From: Croceivirga sp.
Lineage (GTDB): Bacteria; Bacteroidota; Bacteroidia; Flavobacteriales; Flavobacteriaceae
Length of the DNA: 64,000 nt
Reading direction: 5' to 3'
Assembly (NCBI GenBank): GCA_028281025.1
Contig: JANQKR010000013.1
Span: forward strand, 186,001-250,000
Below, piece by piece: positions 54,214 to 63,344 of the stretch (positions are counted from its first letter, which is position 1; every line of letters starts with the position of its first letter). Below the pieces are notes generated by a model. It saw only the letters and a list, made by a program, of their open reading frames with translations. It ran no database searches and had not been told where the DNA came from. A program made the translations under genes and the position numbers.

Positions 54214-54221
54214 TACTTTTG
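54214..54221 (+). promoter_or_regulatory. Promoter -7 box of pgk
   Basis: TACTTTTG matches TAnnTTTG, with a TTTG at 54187-54190 as a possible -33 element (23-bp spacer, slightly long). It implies a leader of about 18 nt before ATG 54243 and argues against translation from the upstream in-frame TTG 54219. Confidence 0.5.
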
Positions 54222-54242
54222 AAACTCAAACCAAGAAAACCT

Positions 54243-55433
54243 ATGAAAACAATAGACGACTATATTTTTGAAGATAAAAAGGCTTTGATCCGTGTAGATT
54301 TTAATGTGCCTTTGGATGGGGAATTCAATGTAACCGATACCAGTAGGATCGAAGCGGCAAAACCTACCATTCTAAAAGTTTTGGAGGACGGGGGCAGCGC
54401 CGTTTTAATGAGCCATTTGGGGAGACCAAAAGGGCAACGGAATGAGGATATGTCCCTAAAACATATTAGTGAAAAGGTTTCTGAAATCATAGGGGTACAG
54501 GTAAAGTTTGTGGATGACTGTGTGGGTGAAAAAGTAGAACAGGCCTATGGAAATTTACAAAGTGGGGAAATTCTATTGTTGGACAACCTTCGGTTTTACA
54601 GTGAGGAAACCAGTGGGGATAAGGATTTTGCCGAAAAACTTTCAAAATTTGGGGATGTCTATGTGAACGATGCTTTCGGTACTGCCCACCGTGCACACGC
54701 CTCTACTACAATTGTTGCACAGTTCTTTCCGGAAAACAAATGCTTTGGCTATTTGTTGGCCAAGGAAATAAAAGCTATAGAAAAGGTAATGCAGACCGGG
54801 GAAAAACCGGTGACCGCAATTCTTGGGGGAGCAAAGGTTTCTTCCAAAATCACCATAATTGAGAACATCCTGGACAAGGTAGACCATCTTATTATTGGCG
54901 GGGGTATGACATATACCTTTGTCAAAGCACAAGGGGGACAGGTTGGGGATTCCATTTGCGAGGACGATAAATTGGACCTGGCCTTGGACATTCTAAAAAA
55001 AGCCGCGGAAAAGAATGTTATGGTGCACCTACCCGTGGATGTGGTGGCCGCCGATGCTTTTGATAATGGGGCCAATACACAGACCGTTTCAGTAAACGAA
55101 ATTCCGGAGGGATGGCAAGGATTGGATGCAGGACCAAAAACCCTGGAGAGATTCAAAGAGGTCATTTTACAGTCCAAAACCATTTTATGGAACGGCCCCG
55201 TTGGCGTTTTTGAAATGGAGAGCTTTGCCAAAGGAACGATTGCCGTGGGAAATTACGTTGATGAGGCTACACAAAAAGGGGCCTTTTCATTGGTCGGTGG
55301 GGGTGACTCAGTGGCAGCGGTCAAACAATTTGGCTTTCAGGACAAGGTAAGCTATGTATCTACCGGTGGAGGTGCGATGCTAGAAAGTTTGGAAGGGAAA
55401 ACACTGCCAGGTATCGCTGCAATATTGGGCTAA
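54243..55433 (+). CDS. pgk: Phosphoglycerate kinase
   Basis: A 396-residue glycolytic kinase transferring phosphate between 1,3-bisphosphoglycerate and ADP. The N-terminal signature [29 protein letters not shown] and the C-terminal nucleotide loop [10 protein letters not shown] are intact. Start ATG 54243 gives the family start MKTIDDY; an in-frame TTG 24 bp earlier lies in the promoter box. A weak hairpin with T run (about 55453-55472) may terminate it. Confidence 0.98.
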   Translation: MKTIDDYIFEDKKALIRVDFNVPLDGEFNVTDTSRIEAAKPTILKVLEDGGSAVLMSHLGRPKGQRNEDMSLKHISEKVSEIIGVQVKFVDDCVGEKVEQAYGNLQSGEILLLDNLRFYSEETSGDKDFAEKLSKFGDVYVNDAFGTAHRAHASTTIVAQFFPENKCFGYLLAKEIKAIEKVMQTGEKPVTAILGGAKVSSKITIIENILDKVDHLIIGGGMTYTFVKAQGGQVGDSICEDDKLDLALDILKKAAEKNVMVHLPVDVVAADAFDNGANTQTVSVNEIPEGWQGLDAGPKTLERFKEVILQSKTILWNGPVGVFEMESFAKGTIAVGNYVDEATQKGAFSLVGGGDSVAAVKQFGFQDKVSYVSTGGGAMLESLEGKTLPGIAAILG

Positions 55434-55550
55434 TCAATACGTTATCGATTAACGGAATTTATCCGATTTTTTTAGTTTTTGACCCTATTGTTTTTGAATT
55501 AGGGAAAAAAACTGCATTTTAGTTGGTCCCGAACCAAACTGTGTACAACG

Positions 55551-57164
55551 ATGAACGTAAGATTTTTTGCCCTACTCCTGTTATGTGCATTTCTTGGCCC
55601 CTATTCGCTAAGTGCCCAAGAAGAAAAAAAAGATAGCCTAAACGTAGTGGTTGATTCCTTGAATAGGGAGCAGCCCATTCTGCTACAAACCCAGGACAAC
55701 ACTATTCAAGATGCTTCCTTACAGGTTCCAGTGGCAAAAACGGAAACCGAACAAGCTTCGCTCAAGGATATGGCGCAAGCCTATACTTATGACAGCCTTT
55801 GGCTAAAGGAACTGGCAAAACACGAGGATTATTTCAAGGAAATGTATGCCCAGGTTACCCAAATGGATGTGGACACCACGGAATTCTTGGAACTCCCTAC
55901 GGATACCTTAAAGGCCCGCTTACAACGGTTGGATGAAAAAACACCGTTCAACATTGCTTACAACCCTTCCTTGGAACGGGTGATAAAAACCTTTTTGACC
56001 AAAAAAAGGGGGCTAATGCAACGCATGTTAACGGCAAGCCAATTCTATTTTCCGTTGTTTGAACAAGAGTTGGACAATCAAAATATTCCTTTGGAAGTTA
56101 AATATCTGGCCATTGTGGAGTCTGCACTTAATCCCAGGGCAAAGTCCAGGGTAGGCGCTACAGGCCTTTGGCAATTTATGTTTTCCACGGGAAAGATATA
56201 CGGATTGGATGTTAGTAGCTATGTGGATGAACGTAGTGATCCCATCGCATCAACCAAAGCAGCGGGCAAATACCTGGCCAAATTGTATGACATATTCAAC
56301 GATTGGGATTTGGCCTTAGCGGCCTACAATTCCGGCCCCGGAAATGTCAATAAGGCCATCCGTCGTTCGGGAGGATATAAAAACTATTGGAACATCCGTA
56401 GGAACCTTCCACGTGAAACGGCAGGTTACGTACCGGCTTTTTTGGCGGCCATGTATCTTTTTGAGTATGCCGAAGAGCACGGCTTAAAGGGTGAAAAGAT
56501 TGAGAGGCCCTATTTTGAAACGGATACCGTTCATGTAAAGGAGCTCATTACCTTTGATCAGATTTCGAGCCTGGTTGGGGTTTCCAAAGAAGAACTTGAA
56601 GTACTGAACCCACAATACAAATTGAATATCATCCCCAAAGTAAAGGGAAAGACCTATACCTTGCGCCTTCCGGTGAAACATATGGGCAAATTCGTATCCA
56701 ATGAACAGGCCATCTACGCTTACGCAAAGACTGAGCTGGACAAACAGGAAAAACCCCTTCCACGCCTTGTCAATAGCAGTGATCGTATTCGGTATAAGGT
56801 AAAAAGTGGGGATTATTTGGGGAAAATTGCCCAACGGTACGGTGTTGGCATAAGTCAGATCAAACGATGGAACGGATTGCGAAGCAATAACCTCCGTATT
56901 GGACAGCGCTTGACCATTTATCCAAGAAAACCCGTTACCACAACACAGCCTAAAGCGGTGGCCACGAATCAACCCAAACCCAAACCAATTGCACTTCCCA
57001 ACGACCCTTCCAAGGTGCACGAAGTTCAATCCGGGGACTCCCTTTGGACCATTTCCAGAAAATATCCAGGAATTAGTATTGAAAACTTACGAGAATGGAA
57101 CGGTATTCGCGGTAACAACCTGAAACCGGGAACAAAGTTGAGACTGTGCAATTGTTCTTCGTAA
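55551..57164 (+). CDS. Membrane-bound lytic transglycosylase D-like with two LysM domains
   Basis: A 537-residue exported peptidoglycan-cleaving enzyme. It has a signal peptide (cut near SLSAQ), an SLT domain (about 180-300) with catalytic Glu in AIVESALNP and the signature VGATGLWQFM and LALAAYNSGPGN, then two LysM domains (about 405-450, RYKVKSGDYLGKIAQRYG; and 490-533, HEVQSGDSLWTISRKYP) that bind glycan strands. This is the MltD layout. It is followed by the DUF4837 lipoprotein gene after 9 bp. A CTTCCACGTGAAAC stretch at 56406-56419 resembles parS but falls in the conserved LPRETAGYVPAF coding region. Confidence 0.93.
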   Translation: MNVRFFALLLLCAFLGPYSLSAQEEKKDSLNVVVDSLNREQPILLQTQDNTIQDASLQVPVAKTETEQASLKDMAQAYTYDSLWLKELAKHEDYFKEMYAQVTQMDVDTTEFLELPTDTLKARLQRLDEKTPFNIAYNPSLERVIKTFLTKKRGLMQRMLTASQFYFPLFEQELDNQNIPLEVKYLAIVESALNPRAKSRVGATGLWQFMFSTGKIYGLDVSSYVDERSDPIASTKAAGKYLAKLYDIFNDWDLALAAYNSGPGNVNKAIRRSGGYKNYWNIRRNLPRETAGYVPAFLAAMYLFEYAEEHGLKGEKIERPYFETDTVHVKELITFDQISSLVGVSKEELEVLNPQYKLNIIPKVKGKTYTLRLPVKHMGKFVSNEQAIYAYAKTELDKQEKPLPRLVNSSDRIRYKVKSGDYLGKIAQRYGVGISQIKRWNGLRSNNLRIGQRLTIYPRKPVTTTQPKAVATNQPKPKPIALPNDPSKVHEVQSGDSLWTISRKYPGISIENLREWNGIRGNNLKPGTKLRLCNCSS

Positions 57165-57173
57165 ATTAGGAGC

Positions 57174-58154
57174 ATGAAAAATCTGGGAACACTATGGGTC
57201 GCAGCGGTATTGCTGGTGGCCATTTCTTGTAAGGAATCCAAAAAAAAAGAACGTTTTCTACCGCCTTCCACAGGGAGCGTTAACTCCGTGATGGTGGTTA
57301 TGGACAATGAACTGTGGAGGGGTGCCATTGGGGACAAGGTACGTGAACTTTTTGCCAGGCCTGCCCTGAGCTTAATGCCGGAACAGCCCATCCTATCCTT
57401 GACACAGATCCCCCCCAATGTGTTTTTGGGGGCAACTGCCCATTCCCGATCTGTACTGTTCGTGCAGCAGGATTCCGTTACGGTTTCCCATGTCAAAACG
57501 GATGTATATGCCCAGCCCCAAAAAGTGGCTGTGGTAAAAGGAACAAATTATGCAGAACTGGTCGGCGGTCTTGAAAGTGTAGCTGAAAACGCCATAACCG
57601 AATTTAAAAGGATTGAAATATCCGAAGCCCAGGAACGATTCAAACGCTCATTGAACAAGGAGAAGGCGCTACAAGAGACTTTTGGTGTATCCATGACCAT
57701 TCCTTCTGCGTATAGGGTGGGAAAACAGGAGGCCAACTTTGTTTGGTTGGACAGGCAAATTCCCAAAGGCAATATGAACATTGTGGTGTACAGTATGCCA
57801 GAAAGTAGTTTTTCCAATGATTCCACTTTTGTACGGGACATTGTTTCCATGCGCGATTCCATAGGTAAAAAATATATTCCCGGACCGGATGATGGCACTT
57901 TTATGATAACGGAAAAAGCCTTTGCCCCCTATTTGTTCCCTGCCGAGGTTGGCGGCCTAAAGGGCGCTGAGGCCCGAGGGATATGGGAAATAAACGGTTA
58001 TCCTATGGCAGGCCCATTTTTGACCTATATCCTGAATGATCAAAACAATAGCCGTAAGCTGATCGTGGAGGGCTTTACCTTTGCCCCTTCCACCCAAAAA
58101 AGGGATTATATGTTTGAGCTTGAAGCCATTCTAAAAACACTGAGAGTGCAATAA
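57174..58154 (+). CDS. DUF4837 family lipoprotein
   Basis: A 326-residue lipoprotein (LVAISC, Cys19) of the DUF4837 type, recognised by the opening PPSTGSVNSVMVVMDNELW. This family is restricted to Bacteroidota and has no known function. It starts 9 bp after the MltD-like gene, so a role in cell-wall or envelope upkeep is plausible by context. A strong palindromic terminator follows directly. Confidence 0.85.
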   Translation: MKNLGTLWVAAVLLVAISCKESKKKERFLPPSTGSVNSVMVVMDNELWRGAIGDKVRELFARPALSLMPEQPILSLTQIPPNVFLGATAHSRSVLFVQQDSVTVSHVKTDVYAQPQKVAVVKGTNYAELVGGLESVAENAITEFKRIEISEAQERFKRSLNKEKALQETFGVSMTIPSAYRVGKQEANFVWLDRQIPKGNMNIVVYSMPESSFSNDSTFVRDIVSMRDSIGKKYIPGPDDGTFMITEKAFAPYLFPAEVGGLKGAEARGIWEINGYPMAGPFLTYILNDQNNSRKLIVEGFTFAPSTQKRDYMFELEAILKTLRVQ

Positions 58155-58180
58155 AAAAGGCGGGAAATTTCCCGCCTTTT
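58155..58180. terminator. Bidirectional rho-independent terminator
   Basis: A perfect 26-bp palindrome (AAAAGGCGGG, centre AAATTT, CCCGCCTTTT) directly follows the DUF4837 stop codon, between it and the convergent OmpA/PD40 gene. A and T runs at the two sides allow termination from both directions. Confidence 0.85.
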
Positions 58181-58207
58181 CAGTGTTGTGTATTGGTGTG
58201 GTTTATT

Positions 58208-60250
58208 CTATTCGTACACAAAAATGAACTCCGAACGCCTATTCAACTGGTGTGCCTGCCTTGAACAAGAGGCACCATCATGACAATCGTTCAACAATCG
58301 GTCTTCCCCATATCCCTCGGCACTGACAATTTGATCGGCGGATACGCCTTTTGACAACAGATAATCCTTGGATGCCTGGGCACGTTTTCCAGATAGGTAC
58401 TTATTGTAAACGGCACTACCCCTGGAATCTGTGTGCGATTCAATCTTCAGTTTTATATTTTGATTATCCACTAAGTAATCTGCCAATCTATCCAATTCCT
58501 TTTTGGCATCTTCACGGATGTTGGAGCTATCAAAATTGAAGTATACGGCTTTGGTCTTGAATGCGGGAAGGCCTTCCGCATTTTGGGCCACTATGGCATC
58601 TGCAGGCCTTAGTTTGTGTGTAAACGTAATTTCAATATTGTCTTTGGTGGTTACGGACTCCAGGGCTTCCTGATAATCGTCTTTGGTAATGGCGAGGGTA
58701 TAATTGTAGTTTGAAATCAAGTTTTCAAGTTTAAAAGCCCCATCTTCCCCAGTTTCCAATTCAGCAATCTTAAGATTATTGGAATCGAATAAAGTAACAT
58801 TCGCATTTGGCACAGGCGCAGCGGTGACGGCATCAATGACCATTCCATTAACACGGTTCCTGTTTTCAATACTATTTTCGGGCTGTTCCATTTTGAAGTA
58901 ATAAATGTCATCATCACCCTTCCCCCCTTTTCTGTTGGAAGCCAAATAACCGGTTTCCTTGTCCTTTAGGAGCATAAATGAGAAATCGTCCCTAATACTG
59001 TTAAAGGGCTTGCCCAGATTTATGGGTTTTTCGGCAACACCGTTCCCAATATTACTTTGGTAGATATCCAGTCCGCCCAGCCCGGATTTTCTATTGGAGG
59101 AAAAGTAGAGCTTATCTTCGGTAACAAACGGGAACATTTCCTTTCTGGTGGAATTGATTTCCGGCCCAAGGTTCCTAGGCTCCGAAAAGGTGCCGTTTTC
59201 ATCAATATCCACAACATAAAGGTCAGTGTAGCCATACCCCCCGGGCATATCGGATACAAAATACAACTGCTTTCCGTCCTTGCTAAGGGCTGGATGGCCC
59301 GTAGAGTAATTCTCGTTGTTAAAGGAAACCTCTTTTGCCGGACCCCATTTTTCATTGTCATATTTGGACCTAAAAATCTTTAAATGGTTAACGTTCTTTT
59401 TGTCCCTTTTTTTTCTGTTGTTATTGTTTCGGGTAAAGTACATGGTATTTCCATCCGGGGAAAACGAAGCAGAGGCTTCATGATGCTTTGTGTTTATGGT
59501 CTTTGACAATTTTTTCACATCACTGAACTCGTAACCATCCCCTTTTGTTTTGGCCTCGTAAAGATCCAGAAATGGTTGATTGTTCCATTTATACCGTTTG
59601 GTTTTTAAGAATCCCGTATCGGCCGAAGAAGAAAAAACGATTCGCCCGTCAGGTTTGGAGATGGGACTGAACTCCGAATACTTGGTGTTTATCTTTAGGT
59701 TTTTGAGCACAATCTGTTCCCGGTACTTGAGATAACTTGGGGTCGTATTTTCAAAATCCTTTCCGGCTATAATATTTAGGACCCTATCCGCATTTTGCTT
59801 TCTTCCAATGCCCTTAAGGACATGTGAATATTTGAATAGGTCATCTTTGGATAGAACGTCTTCATAATTTTCAAAAAGGACTTTATACCACCTGGAAGCA
59901 TTTTCCATATCCCCTATAAAATAATAGGAGTCCGCAGCCTTTTGCAGCGTTTGCATGGCCGGAACACCAGTCATATAGGAAAAAGCCTGTTCATAGTGTT
60001 CGGCAGCTTCCGAATACCACATATTATCAAATGCCTTATCCGCTATTTTTAATAGCTTTTTGGCCGTTCTATTTTGGATTGGGGATGACGTAGTGGTCTT
60101 GTGAGCAAAATCAGCAGTACCTACTTCATCAATAGTGGGGTTGAGCGATACCTCTTCTTCCATAGTTGTTTGAAGATCGGTAACTGTAACCTCTTGGGCT
60201 TTTAGGGAGATTAAACCAAGAGAAAAAAGGGATACCAAGAAAAGCCTCAT
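58208..60250 (-). CDS. OmpA family protein with TPR and PD40 repeats
   Basis: A 680-residue envelope protein starting at ATG 60250, which gives a clean signal peptide (MRLFLVSLFS, cut near LKAQE); the frame is open to 60328. It has TPR-like helices (about 50-170), four PD40/WD40-like strands (IVFSSS, SPDGNTMYFTR, KDGKQLYFVSD, KLYFSSNRKSG), a carboxypeptidase-regulatory-like Ig domain (about 480-560), and a C-terminal OmpA peptidoglycan-binding domain (YFNFDSSNI ... IESHTDSRGS). This layout is common in Bacteroidota next to PorP/SprF genes and is shared by the T9SS protein PorE, although no PorP partner adjoins it. It probably links the outer membrane to peptidoglycan. Confidence 0.88.
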   Translation of the reverse strand: MRLFLVSLFSLGLISLKAQEVTVTDLQTTMEEEVSLNPTIDEVGTADFAHKTTTSSPIQNRTAKKLLKIADKAFDNMWYSEAAEHYEQAFSYMTGVPAMQTLQKAADSYYFIGDMENASRWYKVLFENYEDVLSKDDLFKYSHVLKGIGRKQNADRVLNIIAGKDFENTTPSYLKYREQIVLKNLKINTKYSEFSPISKPDGRIVFSSSADTGFLKTKRYKWNNQPFLDLYEAKTKGDGYEFSDVKKLSKTINTKHHEASASFSPDGNTMYFTRNNNNRKKRDKKNVNHLKIFRSKYDNEKWGPAKEVSFNNENYSTGHPALSKDGKQLYFVSDMPGGYGYTDLYVVDIDENGTFSEPRNLGPEINSTRKEMFPFVTEDKLYFSSNRKSGLGGLDIYQSNIGNGVAEKPINLGKPFNSIRDDFSFMLLKDKETGYLASNRKGGKGDDDIYYFKMEQPENSIENRNRVNGMVIDAVTAAPVPNANVTLFDSNNLKIAELETGEDGAFKLENLISNYNYTLAITKDDYQEALESVTTKDNIEITFTHKLRPADAIVAQNAEGLPAFKTKAVYFNFDSSNIREDAKKELDRLADYLVDNQNIKLKIESHTDSRGSAVYNKYLSGKRAQASKDYLLSKGVSADQIVSAEGYGEDRLLNDCHDGASCSRQAHQLNRRSEFIFVYE

Positions 60251-60440
60251 TACATTAAAGATTAGGACTGGGCATGAATCCTTGCGACAACGAAATTCAA
60301 CGGATACCTGCCAAAACGTTAACGCCAAATTAAGGCCTTGGTTATAAGTAAATTAATTTTTGTTGTGAAATGGAAAATAAGTGCTGTAAAAGCGAAATTC
60401 CAGAAGATTTTAAATCAAGGATAGCGTAAGAAAGTTCCCT

Positions 60441-60635
60441 TTAGGAGCTTGCCCCATTTTTATCCTCCAACTTTTCATCTTCCTTTGAGGCATCCTTAAA
60501 TTCTTTGATACCACTACCAAGCCCTCGCATAAGCTCTGGGATTTTCTTTCCTCCGAAAAGCAAAAGAACCACCACAACTATAAGGACAATTTGCCAAGGA
60601 CCAAGCATACCTAGAAAAAAAGATAGGGAAATCAT
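60441..60635 (-). CDS. tatA: Twin-arginine translocase subunit TatA/E
   Basis: A 64-residue protein with one N-terminal membrane helix ([17 protein letters not shown]), the [14 protein letters not shown] hinge and amphipathic helix, and a charged tail, the standard TatA/E plan and length. It forms the pore component for folded proteins with twin-arginine signals. tatC is not in the window. The gene is divergent from the M23 peptidase gene and lies upstream of the OmpA/PD40 gene on the same strand. Confidence 0.93.
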   Translation of the reverse strand: MISLSFFLGMLGPWQIVLIVVVVLLLFGGKKIPELMRGLGSGIKEFKDASKEDEKLEDKNGASS

Positions 60636-60804
60636 ATTGTTAAATTCTCTTGTTAAGGTTGTAAAAATACAAAAAACCCATGTGCTTTGCTGTTAAAGAA
60701 CGAAATTGGGCCATAAACATTGTAAAGGAAAGCATAAAACTACTTGTAAATTCCAAAAACTTTTACAACTTCGGTGTTTTGGCCCAACAAGTCAAATCTA
60801 AAAT

Positions 60805-60812
60805 TATCTTTG
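60805..60812 (+). promoter_or_regulatory. Promoter -7 box of the M23 peptidase gene
   Basis: TATCTTTG matches TAnnTTTG, with TTTTG (60777-60781) as a possible -33 element. It lies 6 bp before ATG 60818 and supports that start over the open frame extending to 60680. Confidence 0.4.
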
Positions 60813-60817
60813 CGTCC

Positions 60818-61687
60818 ATGGCAAACAAGAAAAGGAAGAGAAGGGAAATCAAAAAAAAACTGCTGCATAAGTATCGATTGGTGATACTTAATGAGAGTAC
60901 CTTCGAAGAGAAGATTTCCTTTAAACTGAACAGACTCAATGTTTTTGTTACCGGTACGCTATTCATTATTGTCTTAATTGGCCTGACCACTTTATTGATA
61001 GCCTTTACCCCGCTCCGGGAATATATTCCGGGATATTCCTCAACAAGGCTCAAAAGACAGGCTACCGAACTTACCTATAGGACCGATTCCCTGGTCACCG
61101 TCCTAAATTATACCAACAGGTATTTAGACAATGTGCGGTTGGTACTCCGTGGGGAGGTGGAGAACAATGAAACCAATCGTGATTCCCTCTTTGAGCGCTA
61201 TAAGTTGGATCCTTCAAAAGTTAACCTGGATCCCATTGAACAAGATTTAAGATTACGGGAAGAAGTGGCCTTGGAAGATAAATACAATTTGTTCGAACGA
61301 AATCTGGAGGATTTTGGCAATGCGCTTTTCCCCCCGGTGACAGGGACCATATCCCAAGGTTTTGAGGCGGAAAAAAAGCATTTCGCCATTGATGTTGTGG
61401 CAGCTCAGGGCTCTCCTGTAAAAGCAGTTGCGGATGGGACCGTGATTTTTTCGGAATGGACGGCAGAAACGGGCTATGTCATTATCCTGGAGCACAGGGA
61501 CAACATTATTTCCGTTTATAAACATAATGGTTCCTTAAGCAAGTCCCAAGGGGATCTCGTGCGCTCGGGAGAAGTTATTGCATCCGTTGGCAATACTGGG
61601 GAACTTACCACAGGGCCCCACCTTCATTTTGAACTATGGCTGGACGGAAAACCAAAAGACCCTGCAGATTTTATTGACTTTAATTAG
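60818..61687 (+). CDS. M23 family metallopeptidase, membrane-anchored
   Basis: A 289-residue protein. A lysine-rich cytoplasmic start (ANKKRKRREIKKKLL) is followed by a membrane helix (about 40-62, VTGTLFIIVLIGLTTLLIAF), a coiled periplasmic segment and a C-terminal M23/LytM domain. The zinc ligands are in HFAID (HxxxD) and HLHFE (HxH), so it is probably an active endopeptidase rather than an EnvC-like activator. It would cleave peptidoglycan crosslinks. Its 3' end is 4 bp before the GH3-like gene. Confidence 0.9.
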   Translation: MANKKRKRREIKKKLLHKYRLVILNESTFEEKISFKLNRLNVFVTGTLFIIVLIGLTTLLIAFTPLREYIPGYSSTRLKRQATELTYRTDSLVTVLNYTNRYLDNVRLVLRGEVENNETNRDSLFERYKLDPSKVNLDPIEQDLRLREEVALEDKYNLFERNLEDFGNALFPPVTGTISQGFEAEKKHFAIDVVAAQGSPVKAVADGTVIFSEWTAETGYVIILEHRDNIISVYKHNGSLSKSQGDLVRSGEVIASVGNTGELTTGPHLHFELWLDGKPKDPADFIDFN

Positions 61688-61691
61688 CGTT

Positions 61692-63188
61692 ATGTCCCTA
61701 AAGTCGTTCGCCGCCAAAATTTTTGCCCGCAGGATCGTAAGGAGAAACCTTAAGTGGATAGCGAATCCCGTTACCACGCAGAAGAGGGTTTTTGAAGAAT
61801 TGATTACACGCGCCAAGGGGACAAAGTTTGGGATGGACCATGATTTTTCCAATATCAAAACCCATCAGGATTTTGTAAAGAACGTCCCTATAAGGGATTA
61901 CGAGCAATTAAAGCCCTATGTAGAACTCATCAAAGAAGGAAAAACGGATATCCTATGGCCGGGAAAGCCCCTGTATTTTGCCAAAACCTCGGGCACTACA
62001 TCGGGAGCAAAGTACATTCCCATTACCAAAGAATCCATTAAACATCAGGTAAATGCGTCCAGGGACGCCATCCTAACCTATATTCATGAAACCCGAAATT
62101 CCAAGTTTGTGGATGGAAGGATGATTTTCTTGCAGGGCAGCCCGGAACTTGATGAGATTGGAGGTATAAAAATGGGGAGGCTATCCGGTATATCTGCCCA
62201 TTATGTCCCCAACTACCTGCAAAAAAACCGTTTGCCCAGTTGGGAGACCAATTGTATTGAAGACTGGGAAACCAAGGTGAATGCCATAATAGAGGAGACC
62301 GAAAATGAGGATATGACCGTTATTGCGGGAATACCTTCATGGGTGCAGATGTATTTTGAAAAGCTTAAGGAAAAACACGGTAAGGACGTTGGAGCGCTCT
62401 TTGGGAATTTTGAGCTCTTCATTTATGGGGGAGTGAATTATGAACCGTACAGGGCCAAGTTTGAAGGGTTGATCGGTAGGCCCGTGGACAGCATTGAACT
62501 TTTTCCGGCAAGCGAAGGGTTCTTTGCCTATCAGGATACCCAAAGGGAAAAAGGGATGCTTTTACTTTTGAATTCAGGTATCTTTTATGAGTTCGTAAAA
62601 GCAGACGATTTTTTTGGGCCGGACCCTGAACGCCTGACCATTGGGGAGGTGGAATTGGGCGTTAATTATGTTATGATCATTAGCACGGATGCCGGGCTTT
62701 GGAGCTATAACCTAGGGGATACCGTTCAGTTTATTTCTTTGGAACCCTTTAAAGTAATAGTATCTGGGCGAATTAAGCACTTTATTTCCGCTTTTGGGGA
62801 ACATGTTATCGCCAAGGAAGTGGAACAGGCCATGCAGGAAGGCATCAAAAACACGGATGCTGAAGTGAACGAGTTTACCGTGGCCCCACAAATTACGCCA
62901 ACGGATGGCGGACTTCCCTATCATGAATGGTTGATAGAATTTGGGAAGCTTCCTTCGGACATGGAAAAGTTCATAGCAATTCTGGATCAATCCCTCCAGG
63001 ACCAAAACAGCTATTATTTTGATTTGATTGACGGAAAAATCCTTCAGACACTAAAAGTATCCTGTATTGAAAAGGACGGATTCAAGAACTATATGAAGTC
63101 CATTGGAAAATTGGGGGGCCAGAACAAGATCCAGCGCTTGTCCAACGACCGAAAATTGGCAGATTCCCTTCAATCCTATACCATTTAG
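61692..63188 (+). CDS. GH3 family acyl-adenylate enzyme
   Basis: A 498-residue protein related to plant GH3 auxin-amido synthetases, which belong to the ANL adenylating superfamily. The phosphate-binding motif is AKTSGTTSGAKYIPIT, followed by YGGVNYEPY and the C-terminal GRIKHFISAFGEHV. Plant GH3 enzymes join acids such as auxin or jasmonate to amino acids; the bacterial substrates are unknown. ATG 61692 gives the family start MSLKSFAAKIFARRI; the open frame from 61578 overlaps the M23 gene. It follows M23 by 4 bp and is likely co-transcribed. Confidence 0.88.
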   Translation: MSLKSFAAKIFARRIVRRNLKWIANPVTTQKRVFEELITRAKGTKFGMDHDFSNIKTHQDFVKNVPIRDYEQLKPYVELIKEGKTDILWPGKPLYFAKTSGTTSGAKYIPITKESIKHQVNASRDAILTYIHETRNSKFVDGRMIFLQGSPELDEIGGIKMGRLSGISAHYVPNYLQKNRLPSWETNCIEDWETKVNAIIEETENEDMTVIAGIPSWVQMYFEKLKEKHGKDVGALFGNFELFIYGGVNYEPYRAKFEGLIGRPVDSIELFPASEGFFAYQDTQREKGMLLLLNSGIFYEFVKADDFFGPDPERLTIGEVELGVNYVMIISTDAGLWSYNLGDTVQFISLEPFKVIVSGRIKHFISAFGEHVIAKEVEQAMQEGIKNTDAEVNEFTVAPQITPTDGGLPYHEWLIEFGKLPSDMEKFIAILDQSLQDQNSYYFDLIDGKILQTLKVSCIEKDGFKNYMKSIGKLGGQNKIQRLSNDRKLADSLQSYTI

Positions 63189-63274
63189 CTGTAAGCAAGG
63201 CGTGTTTTACCGCGGGCAGGTTTGTACAAAAAAGAATACATAAAGACCTTACTTTATGCAATACTTCCCATAAA

Positions 63275-63297
63275 TACGAACTCGTCTTGAGTTCGTA
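63275..63297. repeat. Inverted repeat upstream of the last gene
   Basis: TACGAACTC and GAGTTCGTA form perfect 9-bp arms around GTCTT. It lies between the GH3-like stop and the next promoter box. It lacks a clear T run, so it may be an operator rather than a terminator. Confidence 0.4.
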
Positions 63298-63321
63298 GGG
63301 TTTAGTTATGACCAATTCGTG

Positions 63322-63329
63322 TATTTTTG
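63322..63329 (+). promoter_or_regulatory. Promoter -7 box of the last gene
   Basis: TATTTTTG matches TAnnTTTG and lies 15 bp before ATG 63345, giving a short leader. A 9-bp inverted repeat ends 24 bp upstream of it. Confidence 0.5.
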
Positions 63330-63344
63330 TGCGGAAATAATTAC

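Noticed and set aside
55453-55472. Terminator after pgk
   Set aside because: The stem is only 4 bp before the T run; too weak to list as a feature.
56406-56419. parS-like CTTCCACGTGAAAC in the MltD-like gene
   Set aside because: One mismatch only, but it encodes part of the conserved LPRET motif, so coding constraint may explain it; kept only as a remark.
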